From NCBI RefSeq assembly GCF_003234265.2, contig NZ_CP126256.1, forward strand, positions 1,798,001 through 1,862,000: DNA of 64,000 bases. The letters run 5' to 3'. Below are positions 24,792-37,098 of the stretch, piece after piece. The notes beneath the pieces were generated by a model. It was not told the DNA's origin. It saw nothing but the letters and a program-made list of their open reading frames with translations, and did no database searches. Within the stretch, counting starts at the first letter, position 1; every line of letters starts with the position of its first letter. Made by a program: the position numbers and the translations under genes. This DNA comes from Curtobacterium sp. MCSS17_015 (lineage in GTDB: Bacteria; Actinomycetota; Actinomycetes; Actinomycetales; Microbacteriaceae).

Positions 24792-25055
24792 TCAGGACGC
24801 GAGCGCGGCCTGCCGCGCCACGATCGTGACCGTGTCGTGCTCGACGGAGAGGAAGCCGTCCTCCGCGTCGACCGCGACGGTCGAGCCATCCGCCCGCGTG
24901 ATGCGGACCTGACCCTGCGCGAGGGTCGCGAGCATCGGCTCGTGCCCCGCGAGGATACCGATCTGGCCCTCCGTCGTGCGTGCGACGACCATGGTGGTGT
25001 CGCCCGACCAGACCTCGCGGTCGGCCGAGACGACACTCACGGTGAGACCCGCCAT
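24792..25055 (-). CDS. atpC: ATP synthase F1 epsilon subunit, short form
   Basis: 87 residues, consisting only of the N-terminal beta-sandwich (SVVSADREVWSGDTT, GQIGILAGHEPMLATLAQGQ, FLSVEHDTVTIVA). The C-terminal helical hairpin that inhibits ATP hydrolysis in most bacteria (full length ~120-140) is absent. The ATG at 25055 follows the atpD stop by one base and has GGAGA upstream. Last gene of the atp run; the stop is followed 5 nt later by yaaA. Confidence 0.93.
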   Translation of the reverse strand: MAGLTVSVVSADREVWSGDTTMVVARTTEGQIGILAGHEPMLATLAQGQVRITRADGSTVAVDAEDGFLSVEHDTVTIVARQAALAS

Positions 25056-25056
25056 C

Positions 25057-27463
<2,407 letters not shown>

Positions 27464-29092
27464 CTAGCGACGACCCTTGACGATCTGCTCCTGGTCGACG
27501 TCGTCGGCCGAAGCGGACTCGACCTGCTCGGAGCCCAGGGTCTTGCCGTCGCTGGTCTGGAAGCCCTTGGTGAAGGCGTCGATCTCGCGCTCCATGGCGG
27601 CGACGGTCTCGTCGCTGAGCTGGTTCGTCTCACGCAGGGTGGTGAGCACGTCCGAGTTGCGGCGCAGGTGCTCGAGCAGCTCGCCCTCGAAGCGCAGCAC
27701 GTCGGAGACGGGAACCTCGTCGAGCTTGCCGTTGGTCCCGGCCCAGATCGACACGACCTGCTCCTCCACCGGGTACGGCGAGTACTGCGGCTGCTTGAGC
27801 AGCTCGGTCAGGCGCGCACCGCGGTCGAGCTGACGACGCGACGCCTGGTCGAGGTCGGACGCGAACATCGCGAACGCCTCGAGCGAGCGGTACTGCGCCA
27901 GCTCGAGCTTCAGCGTGCCGGACACCTTCTTGATCGACTTCACCTGGGCGTCACCACCGACGCGGGACACCGAGATGCCCACGTCGACGGCCGGACGCTG
28001 GTTCGCGTTGAACAGGTCCGACTGCAGGAAGATCTGGCCGTCGGTGATCGAGATGACGTTGGTCGGGATGTACGCCGAGACGTCGTTCGCCTTCGTCTCG
28101 ATGATCGGGAGGCCCGTCATCGAACCGGCGCCGAGCTCGTCGGACAGCTTCGCGCAACGCTCCAGCAGACGGGAGTGCAGGTAGAAGACGTCACCCGGGT
28201 AGGCCTCGCGTCCCGGCGGACGGCGGAGGAGGAGGGACACGGCTCGGTACGCCTCGGCCTGCTTGGACAGGTCATCGAAGATGATGAGGACGTGCTTGCC
28301 CTGGTACATCCAGTGCTGGCCGATGGCCGAACCGGTGTACGGGGCGAGGTACTTGAAGCCGGCCGGGTCGGAGGCCGGCGCGGCGACGATGGTCGTGTAC
28401 TCCATCGCGCCGGCGTCCTCGAGCGCACCCTTGACGGACGCGATCGTCGAGCCCTTCTGGCCGATCGCGACGTAGATGCAGCGGACCTGCTTGTCGACGT
28501 CGCCCGACTCCCAGTTGGCCTTCTGGTTGATGATCGTGTCGATCGCGATGGCCGTCTTGCCGGTCTGGCGGTCGCCGATGATCAGCTGACGCTGACCGCG
28601 GCCGACGGGGATCATCGCGTCGATGGCCTTGATGCCGGTCTGGAGCGGCTCGTGCACCGACTTGCGGGACATGACGCCGGGAGCCTGCAGTTCGAGGGCG
28701 CGACGGCCTTCCGCGGCGATCTCGCCGAGACCGTCGATCGGGGCGCCGAGCGGGTCGACCACGCGACCGAGGAAGGCGTCGCCGACCGGAGCCGAGAGGA
28801 CCTCGCCGGTGCGGGTGACCTCCATGCCCTCCTCGACGCCGCCGAACTCGCCGAGCACGATGGCGCCGATCTCGTCCTCGTCCAGGTTCTGCGCCAGGCC
28901 GAGCGTGCCGTCCGCGAAGCGGATGAGCTCGTTGGCCATGACGCCGGGGAGGCCTTCGACGTGGGCGATTCCGTCACCGGCGTCGGTGACGTGCCCGACC
29001 TCGGCCGTGGAGGCCTTCGTCGGCTCGTAGTTCGAGACGAAGTCCTTCAGGGCATCACGGATCTCATCGGGGCTGATGGTGATGTCTGCCAT
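27464..29092 (-). CDS. atpA: ATP synthase F1 alpha subunit
   Basis: 542 residues, regulatory nucleotide-binding subunit. P-loop [25 protein letters not shown], and the [15 protein letters not shown] segment. Has the C-terminal extension ([26 protein letters not shown]) common in actinobacteria. A GGAAAATCCC leader gives AAGGAAA before the ATG. Confidence 0.98.
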   Translation of the reverse strand: MADITISPDEIRDALKDFVSNYEPTKASTAEVGHVTDAGDGIAHVEGLPGVMANELIRFADGTLGLAQNLDEDEIGAIVLGEFGGVEEGMEVTRTGEVLSAPVGDAFLGRVVDPLGAPIDGLGEIAAEGRRALELQAPGVMSRKSVHEPLQTGIKAIDAMIPVGRGQRQLIIGDRQTGKTAIAIDTIINQKANWESGDVDKQVRCIYVAIGQKGSTIASVKGALEDAGAMEYTTIVAAPASDPAGFKYLAPYTGSAIGQHWMYQGKHVLIIFDDLSKQAEAYRAVSLLLRRPPGREAYPGDVFYLHSRLLERCAKLSDELGAGSMTGLPIIETKANDVSAYIPTNVISITDGQIFLQSDLFNANQRPAVDVGISVSRVGGDAQVKSIKKVSGTLKLELAQYRSLEAFAMFASDLDQASRRQLDRGARLTELLKQPQYSPYPVEEQVVSIWAGTNGKLDEVPVSDVLRFEGELLEHLRRNSDVLTTLRETNQLSDETVAAMEREIDAFTKGFQTSDGKTLGSEQVESASADDVDQEQIVKGRR

Positions 29093-29199
29093 GGGATTTT
29101 CCTTGTGGTTTTCCGGGGCCCTTCGGCTCCGAGAGGGTGATGCTGCCGCGAGCGACAGTTCCCGTTGTGGACTTGGGTGGGGCGTCTTCGACCGTACGC

Positions 29200-29994
29200 T
29201 CAGCGCGCGAGCTGGAGACGGAGGTCGGCGAGCCGGGACGAGACGGTGCCGTCGATGACGTCGCCGCCGACCTGCACCCGGACCCCGCCGAGGACGGTGG
29301 GGTCGACGACCTGGTTGACGCTGATGTCCCGGCCGTACCGCTCGCCGATGCCGCGGGCGACGCGAGCCGCCTGCTCGTCGGACAGCGGGGCCGCCGTGAT
29401 GACCGTGGCGACGAGCTTGTCCGCCTGGTCGGCGACGATCCGCGAGGCGTCACGGACGATCTCACCGATGCGGCGGCCGCGGGGCTGCTGCACGAGGTTC
29501 GACACGATCGTGATCGTCTGCACCGAGACCTTGCCGCCCAGGAGACGCTCGGCGAGCGAGCCCTTCTGGTCGGGGCTGCCGAGCTTGGTCCCGAGCGCGA
29601 GCTCGAGTGCGGCATCCGAGCGGACCGCGGTCTCGAAGGCGAACAGCTCGGCCTCGATCGAGGTCGACTGGTCCGCCGTCGCTGCCACGGCCCGGACGGC
29701 CGCGTCCTCGATGCCGGCGAGCAGGTCCCCCTGGGAGGACCAGCGCGAACCGGCCACCGCGCTCAGGACGGCGCGCGAGGCGTCGCTCTGACCGGCGAAG
29801 ACACGGTCGATGAGGACCTTCTTGCCGGCGGTGTCGGCGGTCGGGTCGGCGAGCAGGTTGAGCAACTGCGGCGCACGGGCGATCGCACGCCCTGCGGCGA
29901 AGATCTCCGTCCCGACCGCGAGGTCGACGGCGCCGCCGAGGTCTGCGACGGCCGCCCGGGTGGACGACATCGCTTCGCGGGTGGCGCTACGCAT
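29200..29994 (-). CDS. atpH: ATP synthase F1 delta subunit
   Basis: 264 residues, peripheral-stalk link (OSCP homologue). Longer than the ~180 of E. coli, as in other actinobacteria. C-terminal conserved [20 protein letters not shown]. Starts 2 bp after the atpF stop; 107 bp separate it from atpA, the largest gap within the F1 part of the operon. Confidence 0.96.
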   Translation of the reverse strand: MRSATREAMSSTRAAVADLGGAVDLAVGTEIFAAGRAIARAPQLLNLLADPTADTAGKKVLIDRVFAGQSDASRAVLSAVAGSRWSSQGDLLAGIEDAAVRAVAATADQSTSIEAELFAFETAVRSDAALELALGTKLGSPDQKGSLAERLLGGKVSVQTITIVSNLVQQPRGRRIGEIVRDASRIVADQADKLVATVITAAPLSDEQAARVARGIGERYGRDISVNQVVDPTVLGGVRVQVGGDVIDGTVSSRLADLRLQLAR

Positions 29995-29996
29995 GC

Positions 29997-30560
29997 TCAG
30001 TGCTCCGTTCCGGCAGCCGTCTGGGCGCCCTTCGACGACTCCAGGTCGGCGAGGAAGCGGTCGACGACGGCGGTCGCCTTGGCGTCGTCCTGGAGGGACT
30101 CGCCGATGACACCCGACGCGAGGTCGAGTGCGAGCGTTCCGACCTCGGTGCGGAGCGACTGGAGCGCGCTCTGGCGCTCGGCCTCGATCTGCGCCTGGGC
30201 GTTCCCGGTGATGCGTGCGGCGTCGGCTGCGGCCTGCTCACGGACCTCGTTGCCGATCGCGGTCGCGTCGGCACGGGCCTGCTCACGGATGCGCGACGCC
30301 TCGGCACGCGCATCAGCCAGCTGCTTGTTGTACTCGTCGAGCGCAGCAGCGGCCTGTTGCTGGGCGGCTTCGGCCTTCTTGATGCCGCCCTCGATGGCCT
30401 CGGTGCGCTCATCGAGCATCTTCGTGATCCGCGGCGTGACGACACGCCACATCACGATGAAGATGATGACGAAGGCGACCGCGGACCACACGATGTCGTA
30501 CACCGGTGGGATCAGCGGATTGTGGGTCTCCTCCGCCGCGATGATGAGTGCGTTCTGCAT
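29997..30560 (-). CDS. atpF: ATP synthase Fo b subunit
   Basis: 187 residues. One N-terminal membrane helix (VYDIVWSAVAFVIIFIVMW) followed by a long charged Ala/Gln-rich coiled coil forming the peripheral stalk. One b gene only; delta is separate, unlike the fused b-delta of mycobacteria. Confidence 0.96.
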   Translation of the reverse strand: MQNALIIAAEETHNPLIPPVYDIVWSAVAFVIIFIVMWRVVTPRITKMLDERTEAIEGGIKKAEAAQQQAAAALDEYNKQLADARAEASRIREQARADATAIGNEVREQAAADAARITGNAQAQIEAERQSALQSLRTEVGTLALDLASGVIGESLQDDAKATAVVDRFLADLESSKGAQTAAGTEH

Positions 30561-30569
30561 CGAGGGACC

Positions 30570-31701
<1,132 letters not shown>

Positions 31702-31832
31702 CGCTGTCTCCTGTGTCGGGGCGCGCACGCATGGCACGCGGAGGTGGACTGAAGTGGAGGCTTGCCCGTCCGAGCTCAAGCTCCGGCAGCGGGCTCCAGA
31801 AGCCTATCAGGTGTGTGCGGCTTCTCGGGCTC

Positions 31833-32312
31833 TCAGGCAGCCGGGTCGCGATCCTCAGCGTCCGTTCGGTCTCCGGGCAGGGACACACCGATCGGGACCC
31901 GCGACCTCGCGATGACCGTGACGTCGATCACGAGCGAGCCGATGACGCCGACGATGATCGCGACGGCGAGCACCGGGGTGCTCACCCAGTCCCGGTCCTT
32001 GAGCGCGACGAGCACGACGATGAACAGCACGAACTTCACGAGGAACGTGCCCATGATCGTGCCGAAGAAGGCACCCGAGACCATCTGTCCACCGGAGAAC
32101 CGGATCGCCAGCAGGACGCTCACCGCGGTCAACCCGCAGAACACGACGCTCATCACCGCGCCGATGAGCCCCCCGGTCAGCCCGGGTCCGCCGTCGACGA
32201 ACCAGCCGACGACGCCGCCGACGAGGGCGAGTGCGGCCGCCAGGCCCGCGCCCTGCACGAGGATGCGGCGGAACACCGGCCGGACGTGGTCGAGCGCGTT
32301 CGGTGCGGTCAC
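31833..32312 (-). CDS. atpI: AtpI-like membrane protein
   Basis: 159 residues with four membrane helices (about 20-40, 48-70, 82-105 and 112-135), at the position of atpI/Rv1303 directly upstream of atpB. AtpI proteins assist c-ring assembly or Mg2+ uptake in some bacteria. The GTG start overlaps the wecA stop as GTGA. The sequence is weakly conserved, so the call rests mostly on topology and position. Confidence 0.72.
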   Translation of the reverse strand: MTAPNALDHVRPVFRRILVQGAGLAAALALVGGVVGWFVDGGPGLTGGLIGAVMSVVFCGLTAVSVLLAIRFSGGQMVSGAFFGTIMGTFLVKFVLFIVVLVALKDRDWVSTPVLAVAIIVGVIGSLVIDVTVIARSRVPIGVSLPGDRTDAEDRDPAA

Positions 32313-33562
32313 GATGGGTCTCCAGAGGTCGAGCGGGGCCGGGGGCTGGTGTGCGGGTCCCGGACGGCGGCTGCGCGGTCGAGCGGGTCGTGGCTCGCGT
32401 CGAAGGGCGCACCCGGCGACGCGGTGGTCTGCGCGGCGATCTCGACCCGTTTCCGACCGAGCGGTGCGAACGTGACGATGGCGCACACCGTGAAGCCGAC
32501 GGCGACGAACGCCGCGACCCACCACCAGTTGACGAACAGGAAGAGCAGGCACCCGAACGCGACGACCGCGGTCCAGGCGTAGAAGATGAGCACCGCGTGG
32601 AAGTGCGAGTGCCCCATGTCGAGCAGGCGGTGGTGCAGGTGCTTCCGGTCCGCCGAGAACGGGGACTTCCCCGCGCTGACCCGTCGGATCACGGCCAGGC
32701 CGAAGTCGAGGATCGGCACGACCAGGATGGCGAAGGGCAGCAGGATCGGGATGAAGGCCGGCAGGAGGTCGGTGCGGGTCCGGACCGCGGCGGGGTCGAT
32801 GTTGCCCGTGATCGACACCGCACTGGTCGCCATGAGGAACCCGACGAGCAACGCACCGGCATCACCCATGAAGAGCTTCGCCGGGTGCCAGTTGAGGACG
32901 AGGAAGCCCGCGCAGGCCCCGACGAGCACGGCGGTGAGCAGTGACGGGAGGTTGAAGAAGAACTCGGTCTCCACCACCACGCGGTTGATGAAGAACGTGT
33001 ACAGGAAGAACACGCCGCCGGCGATGATCGCCACCCCGGCCACCAGCCCGTCGAGTCCGTCGATGAAGTTGACGGCGTTCATGACGAGCACGACCGCGAG
33101 CACGGTGAAGATGAGGCTCATGTACGACGAACCGACGCCGAGCGTGTTGCCGATGGGCAACGAGACGATCGCGACGCCCTGCCACGCCAGGATCCCCGCC
33201 GCGATGATCTGTCCGGCGAGCTTCGTCATCCAGTCGAGGTCCCAGATGTCGTCCGCCACCCCGAGCACCACGATGATCGTCGCGCCAGCCAGGACCGCGA
33301 TCACCCGGCCGGGTTCGGCGAACACGAGCCGGAAGTAGTCCTGGCCCGCGATGACCGGGAACAGGAACCACGCGCACAGCAGCGAGACGATGACGCCGAC
33401 GAACATCGCGATGCCCCCCAGCCGCGGCGTCGGCGTGCGGTGCACGTCCCGTTCGCGGACCTTCGGGTACCACCTGTACCGGATCCCGAACTTCCAGACG
33501 AGCCAGCTGACGAGGAAGCTCACGACCGCCGAGATGACCCCCGCGAGCAGGTAGAACTTCAC
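32309..33562 (-). CDS. wecA: WecA/TagO-type undecaprenyl-phosphate GlcNAc-1-phosphate transferase
   Basis: 417-residue multi-pass membrane enzyme of the MraY/WecA superfamily that loads a sugar-1-phosphate on decaprenyl or undecaprenyl phosphate, starting arabinogalactan, teichoic acid or other wall-glycan synthesis. Motifs: DVHRTPTPRLGGIAMF, VADDIWDLDWMTK (DDxxD), NAVNFIDGLDGLVAG, and HHRLLDMGHSH. Orthologous in position to M. tuberculosis rfe (Rv1302). GTG start overlapping the sua5 stop. The Pro/Arg/Ser-rich C-terminal tail is a cytoplasmic extra. Confidence 0.92.
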   Translation of the reverse strand: MKFYLLAGVISAVVSFLVSWLVWKFGIRYRWYPKVRERDVHRTPTPRLGGIAMFVGVIVSLLCAWFLFPVIAGQDYFRLVFAEPGRVIAVLAGATIIVVLGVADDIWDLDWMTKLAGQIIAAGILAWQGVAIVSLPIGNTLGVGSSYMSLIFTVLAVVLVMNAVNFIDGLDGLVAGVAIIAGGVFFLYTFFINRVVVETEFFFNLPSLLTAVLVGACAGFLVLNWHPAKLFMGDAGALLVGFLMATSAVSITGNIDPAAVRTRTDLLPAFIPILLPFAILVVPILDFGLAVIRRVSAGKSPFSADRKHLHHRLLDMGHSHFHAVLIFYAWTAVVAFGCLLFLFVNWWWVAAFVAVGFTVCAIVTFAPLGRKRVEIAAQTTASPGAPFDASHDPLDRAAAVRDPHTSPRPRSTSGDPS

Positions 33563-34233
33563 AGGACGAGGTCGTCCCCGACGACCCGCCGGATCTCGTC
33601 GTCCGGGATCACGCCGTGGCGGACGATGCGCAAGCCCTCCCCCGCGGCCAGGCCCGTCGCGTCCACGATCGTCGAGCCCGTCGACGCGGCGGCACCGTCG
33701 TGCGTCGGGAGGGCTCCGCCGTCGAGGTAGACGGCGACGCTGTCACCGAGCATGCGCTCGGCGTCGTCGATGTCCATCGCGGCCGGGTCGCCGGTCGAGT
33801 TCGCCGAGGAGACCGCGAGCGGACCGACCTCGCGCAGGAGTTCCAGCGCGATGCGGGAGTCCGGCATCCGGAGCGCGACGGTCCCCCGCGTCTCACCGAG
33901 GTCCCAGTCGAGCGACGGCTGGGCACGGAGGATCACGGTGAGGCCGCCGGGCCAGAACTCCTCGACGAGCCGACGGACCGGCTCCGGGACCTCGCTCGCG
34001 AGGGCGTCGAGGGTGGCCACACCCGGGATGAGCACGGGCGGCGGGGACTGCCGCGTCCGACCCTTCGCGTCGAGCAGGCGCTGCACGGCCGACGCGCTGA
34101 ACGCGTCCGCCGCGACGCCGTACACCGTGTCGGTGGGCACGACGACGAGTTCGCCCCGACCGAGGGCGGTCCGTGCGAGCCGCATGCCGGTCAGGAGCCC
34201 GTCGGGGTCGGAACAGTCGTATCGGGAAGCCAT
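33559..34233 (-). CDS. tsaC: L-threonylcarbamoyladenylate synthase (Sua5/YciO/YrdC)
   Basis: Makes threonylcarbamoyl-AMP from Thr, bicarbonate and ATP for the t6A37 modification of ANN-decoding tRNAs. 224 residues of the YrdC domain; no Sua5 C-terminal domain. Motifs: VVVPTDTVYGVAADAFS, FWPGGLTVIL, ALRMPDS, VSSANSTGDPAA. The ATG at 34233 has a TATCAT box 10 nt upstream. GTGA-coupled to wecA. In M. tuberculosis order it directly follows prmC; here a plus-strand HAD gene stands between. Confidence 0.93.
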   Translation of the reverse strand: MASRYDCSDPDGLLTGMRLARTALGRGELVVVPTDTVYGVAADAFSASAVQRLLDAKGRTRQSPPPVLIPGVATLDALASEVPEPVRRLVEEFWPGGLTVILRAQPSLDWDLGETRGTVALRMPDSRIALELLREVGPLAVSSANSTGDPAAMDIDDAERMLGDSVAVYLDGGALPTHDGAAASTGSTIVDATGLAAGEGLRIVRHGVIPDDEIRRVVGDDLVL

Positions 34234-34243
34234 GACCTGCACG

Positions 34244-34249
34244 ATGATA
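34244..34249 (-). promoter_or_regulatory. Putative -10 box (TATCAT) for tsaC-wecA-atp transcription
   Basis: TATCAT on the minus strand lies 10 nt before the tsaC ATG, within a 38-bp divergent gap. If used, it would restart transcription of the tsaC-wecA-atpI-atp run after the HAD insertion. Confidence 0.35.
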
Positions 34250-34271
34250 GTGCGCGAGGATAGGTGGCATC

Positions 34272-34919
34272 GTGAACGAGACGCCCGCGCCCCCACTCCT
34301 GTTCCTCTTCGACATGGACGACGTGCTCGTCCGCTACGACTGGATGACCCGCATGGCCGGGTTGACCGAGCTGACCGGGCACGACTTCGCCGAGCTCCGT
34401 CGCCGCTGGTGGGACACGGGCAACGAGCAGCGCGCCGAGGCGGGGCACTACGCCGACGGAGACGAGTACCTCGCGGCCTTCCAGCAGGCGATGGGGTGCG
34501 AGGTGCCGGAGTCCGAGTGGGCCCGGGTCCGCGGCGCCGCGATGACCGAGCTGCCCGACCGGGTCGAGGCCGTCCGGATCGCCAAGCAGCACGGCCGGGT
34601 CGCGCTCCTCACGAACAACGGGCCGCTGGCCGGTCGGTGGCTGCACCAGTGGGTCCCGTCCCTGCCGCCGCTCTTCGAGGAGCACCTCGACACCTCGAGC
34701 GCCTTCGGCGCCCGCAAGCCGGACCCGGACGTGTTCCGGCGCGTGCTCGAGCACCACGGCGTCCCCGCCGAGCGCACGTTCTTCGCCGACGACATGCCCG
34801 AGAACGTCGCCGGTGCACGGAGCGTCGGCATCACCGCCGTGCTCGTCGAGCGCGACACCGACCTGCGCCAGGCGGTCCGCACCTTCGTCTCCGCGCACGA
34901 GACCACCCCGGTCGCGTAG
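34272..34919 (+). CDS. HAD-superfamily hydrolase
   Basis: 215-residue cytosolic phosphatase-like protein. Motif I is LFDMDDVLV (nucleophile and acid-base Asp), motif II LLTNNG, motif III GARKPDPDVFR and motif IV FADDMPENVAGA; a helical cap lies between motifs I and II. Similar to HAD-IA epoxide-hydrolase/haloacid-type proteins; substrate unknown. GTG start with AGGATAGG upstream. It is oriented against the surrounding operon and separates prmC from tsaC, an arrangement unlike M. tuberculosis. Confidence 0.85.
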   Translation: MNETPAPPLLFLFDMDDVLVRYDWMTRMAGLTELTGHDFAELRRRWWDTGNEQRAEAGHYADGDEYLAAFQQAMGCEVPESEWARVRGAAMTELPDRVEAVRIAKQHGRVALLTNNGPLAGRWLHQWVPSLPPLFEEHLDTSSAFGARKPDPDVFRRVLEHHGVPAERTFFADDMPENVAGARSVGITAVLVERDTDLRQAVRTFVSAHETTPVA

Positions 34920-34980
34920 GCGTCGCCGGCCTCGGCCCACGCCGCCGGTCCCCGGCCGACGCGCCAGCGGCGGACGGGCC

Positions 34981-35005
34981 GTGCCGGTGGGGAGAGACCC
35001 GGCAC
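34981..35005. terminator. Hairpin between convergent HAD and prmC genes
   Basis: GTGCCGG and CCGGCAC (7 bp) pair across an 11-nt loop in the 144-bp gap between the two convergent 3' ends. No U-tract. Could end either transcript. Confidence 0.4.
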
Positions 35006-35063
35006 CGGTCACGCACGACCCCGCCCGCTGGCTCCTCGGTGCCGCTGCGCCGACACGACCGGA

Positions 35064-36005
35064 CTACGCGCGGGTCGCGGTCGTGGTCCGGTCGCGTCCG
35101 GTGAGGTCGACGTGCGTCTGCGGGGACCGGAACCCCCGGTCCGCGAGGACCCGCCGGACGCCCTCACCCTGCTGTTCCGCGTGCTCGACGACGAGCGTCC
35201 CACCGGGGACGAGCAGGCGCCACGCGGTCTCGGTCAGGGCGCGCACGGCGTCCAGACCGTCAGGTCCCCCGTACAGTGCGAGTGCCGGGTCGTGGTCACG
35301 GACCTCCGGGTCGACGGGAACGGCGTCGTCGGGGACGTAGGGCGGGTTCGAGACGACGACCGACACCCGACCGTCGAGTTCCGGCAACGCGTCTGCGAGG
35401 TCACCCTCGACGAGGTGCACCGTGCCACCGTGCGCCGCGGTGTTGCGCCGCGTCCAGGGCAGGGCCTCGGGGGAGCGTTCGACGGCGTACACGACGGCGT
35501 TGGGCACCTCGGTGTCCATGGCGATCGCGATGGCACCGCTGCCGGACCCGAGGTCGACGGCGATCGGCTCGGCGACGGCCGTGGCACGGAGCGCGTCGAT
35601 GCCGAACTGCACGACCGACTCGGTCTCGGGCCTCGGGACGAAGACGCCCGGTCCGACGGCGAGGGTCAACGCCCGGAAGTGCGCCTCGCCGGTGACGTGC
35701 TGGAGCGGCTCGCGGGTCCGCCGACGGGCGACGGCGTGCCGGAAGCGCTCGACGTGGTCCGGGGCGATCGCTCCCCCGGTCATCGCACGAGCCTGGACGG
35801 CCCCGCGGGAGGTGTCCGTCGCCCAGGCGAGCAGGAGTTCGGCGTCGACCTGTGGTGTCACCACGCCCGCCGCGGCCAGCGCCACGGCCGCCTCACGCAG
35901 GAGGCGGTCCGCCGCGAACGCGGGCTGCGGGTCGGACGCGGCGCGGGCCTCCCGGCCGGTCGCGTCCCCGGTGCGGGACGGGCCGGAGTCGAACGTGTCG
36001 TCCAC
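35064..36005 (-). CDS. prmC: Peptide chain release factor N5-glutamine methyltransferase
   Basis: Methylates the Gln of the GGQ motif in release factors RF1 and RF2 using SAM; its substrate gene prfA is directly upstream. 313 residues from the GTG at 36005, 7 bp after prfA. N-terminal helical domain, then VDLGSGSGAIAIAM (SAM motif I) and the substrate motif SNPPYVPDDAVP. The first ~25 residues are a variable Asp/Thr-rich extension, so a later start is possible. Confidence 0.93.
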   Translation of the reverse strand: MDDTFDSGPSRTGDATGREARAASDPQPAFAADRLLREAAVALAAAGVVTPQVDAELLLAWATDTSRGAVQARAMTGGAIAPDHVERFRHAVARRRTREPLQHVTGEAHFRALTLAVGPGVFVPRPETESVVQFGIDALRATAVAEPIAVDLGSGSGAIAIAMDTEVPNAVVYAVERSPEALPWTRRNTAAHGGTVHLVEGDLADALPELDGRVSVVVSNPPYVPDDAVPVDPEVRDHDPALALYGGPDGLDAVRALTETAWRLLVPGGTLVVEHAEQQGEGVRRVLADRGFRSPQTHVDLTGRDRTTTATRA

Positions 36006-36012
36006 GTCGGCG

Positions 36013-37095
36013 TCAGGCGTCCTGGTCGCCGATGGCGGCCAGCCTGGCCTCTTCGTCCGCCTGGATGGCGGACTGCACGACCGGCTCGAGCGCACCGTTC
36101 ATGACGCGGTCGAGGTCGTACGCCTTGTAGCCCGTGCGGTGGTCCGCGATCCGGTTCTCCGGGAAGTTGTACGTCCGGATCCGCTCCGACCGGTCCATCC
36201 CGCGGATCTGCGACTTGCGCGCGTCCGAGGCGATGGCGTCGCGCTCCTCCTGCTGCCGCGCGAGGATGCGGGCACGGAGGACGCGCATGCCGGCCTCACG
36301 GTTCTGCAGCTGCGACTTCTCGTTCTGCATGGCGACCGTGATGCCCGTCGGGAGGTGCGTGATCCGCACCGCGGAGTCCGTCGTGTTGACGGACTGCCCG
36401 CCGGGACCGGACGACCGGTAGACGTCGATCTTGAGGTCGTTCTGGTTGATCTCGACCTCTTCGGGCTCGTCGACCTCGGGGAAGACGAGCACCCCGGTCG
36501 TCGAGGTGTGGATGCGGCCCTGCGACTCGGTCGCCGGCACACGCTGCACGCGGTGCACGCCGCCCTCGTACTTGAGATGCGCCCACACGCCCTGCGACGG
36601 GTCGGTCGTGTTCGACTTGATCGCGACCTGGACGTCCTTGTAGCCACCGAGGTCGGACTCGGTGCGCTCGAGCATCTCGACCTTCCAGCCCTTGCCCTCG
36701 GCGTAGTGCGAGTACATCCGGAGCAGGTCGGCAGCGAACAGCGCGGACTCCTCGCCGCCCTCGCCGCCCTTGATCTCCATGATGACGTCGCGCCCGTCGT
36801 CGGGGTCACGCGGGATGAGGAGCCGGCGGAGACGCTCCTGGCGCTCCGCCAGCTGCTCCTCGAGCCCGGGGACCTCGTCCGCGAACGCCTCGTCCTCACG
36901 CGCGAGTTCCCGGGCGGCGGCGAGGTCGTCCCCCGCCGCCTGCCATGCCTCGTACGCGGCCTTGATCTGGCTCAGCTCGGCGTACCGCCGGTTGACCTTC
37001 TTGGCGCGGGCCGGGTCGGCGTGGAGCGCGGGGTCCGACAGCTGCTGCGTCAGTTCCTCGTGTTCCGCCAGCAGCCCTGCCACCGACTCGAACAC
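36013..37095 (-). CDS. prfA: Peptide chain release factor 1
   Basis: Recognises UAG and UAA and triggers peptide release. 360 residues. The GGQ motif is in [18 protein letters not shown], and the stop-codon-reading tripeptide region reads [15 protein letters not shown] (PAT, the RF1 version of PxT). GTG start, only 3 bp after the rho stop. Rpmε (rpmE, L31) normally lies between rho and prfA in mycobacteria; it is absent here. Confidence 0.97.
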   Translation of the reverse strand: MFESVAGLLAEHEELTQQLSDPALHADPARAKKVNRRYAELSQIKAAYEAWQAAGDDLAAARELAREDEAFADEVPGLEEQLAERQERLRRLLIPRDPDDGRDVIMEIKGGEGGEESALFAADLLRMYSHYAEGKGWKVEMLERTESDLGGYKDVQVAIKSNTTDPSQGVWAHLKYEGGVHRVQRVPATESQGRIHTSTTGVLVFPEVDEPEEVEINQNDLKIDVYRSSGPGGQSVNTTDSAVRITHLPTGITVAMQNEKSQLQNREAGMRVLRARILARQQEERDAIASDARKSQIRGMDRSERIRTYNFPENRIADHRTGYKAYDLDRVMNGALEPVVQSAIQADEEARLAAIGDQDA

Positions 37096-37098
37096 GCG

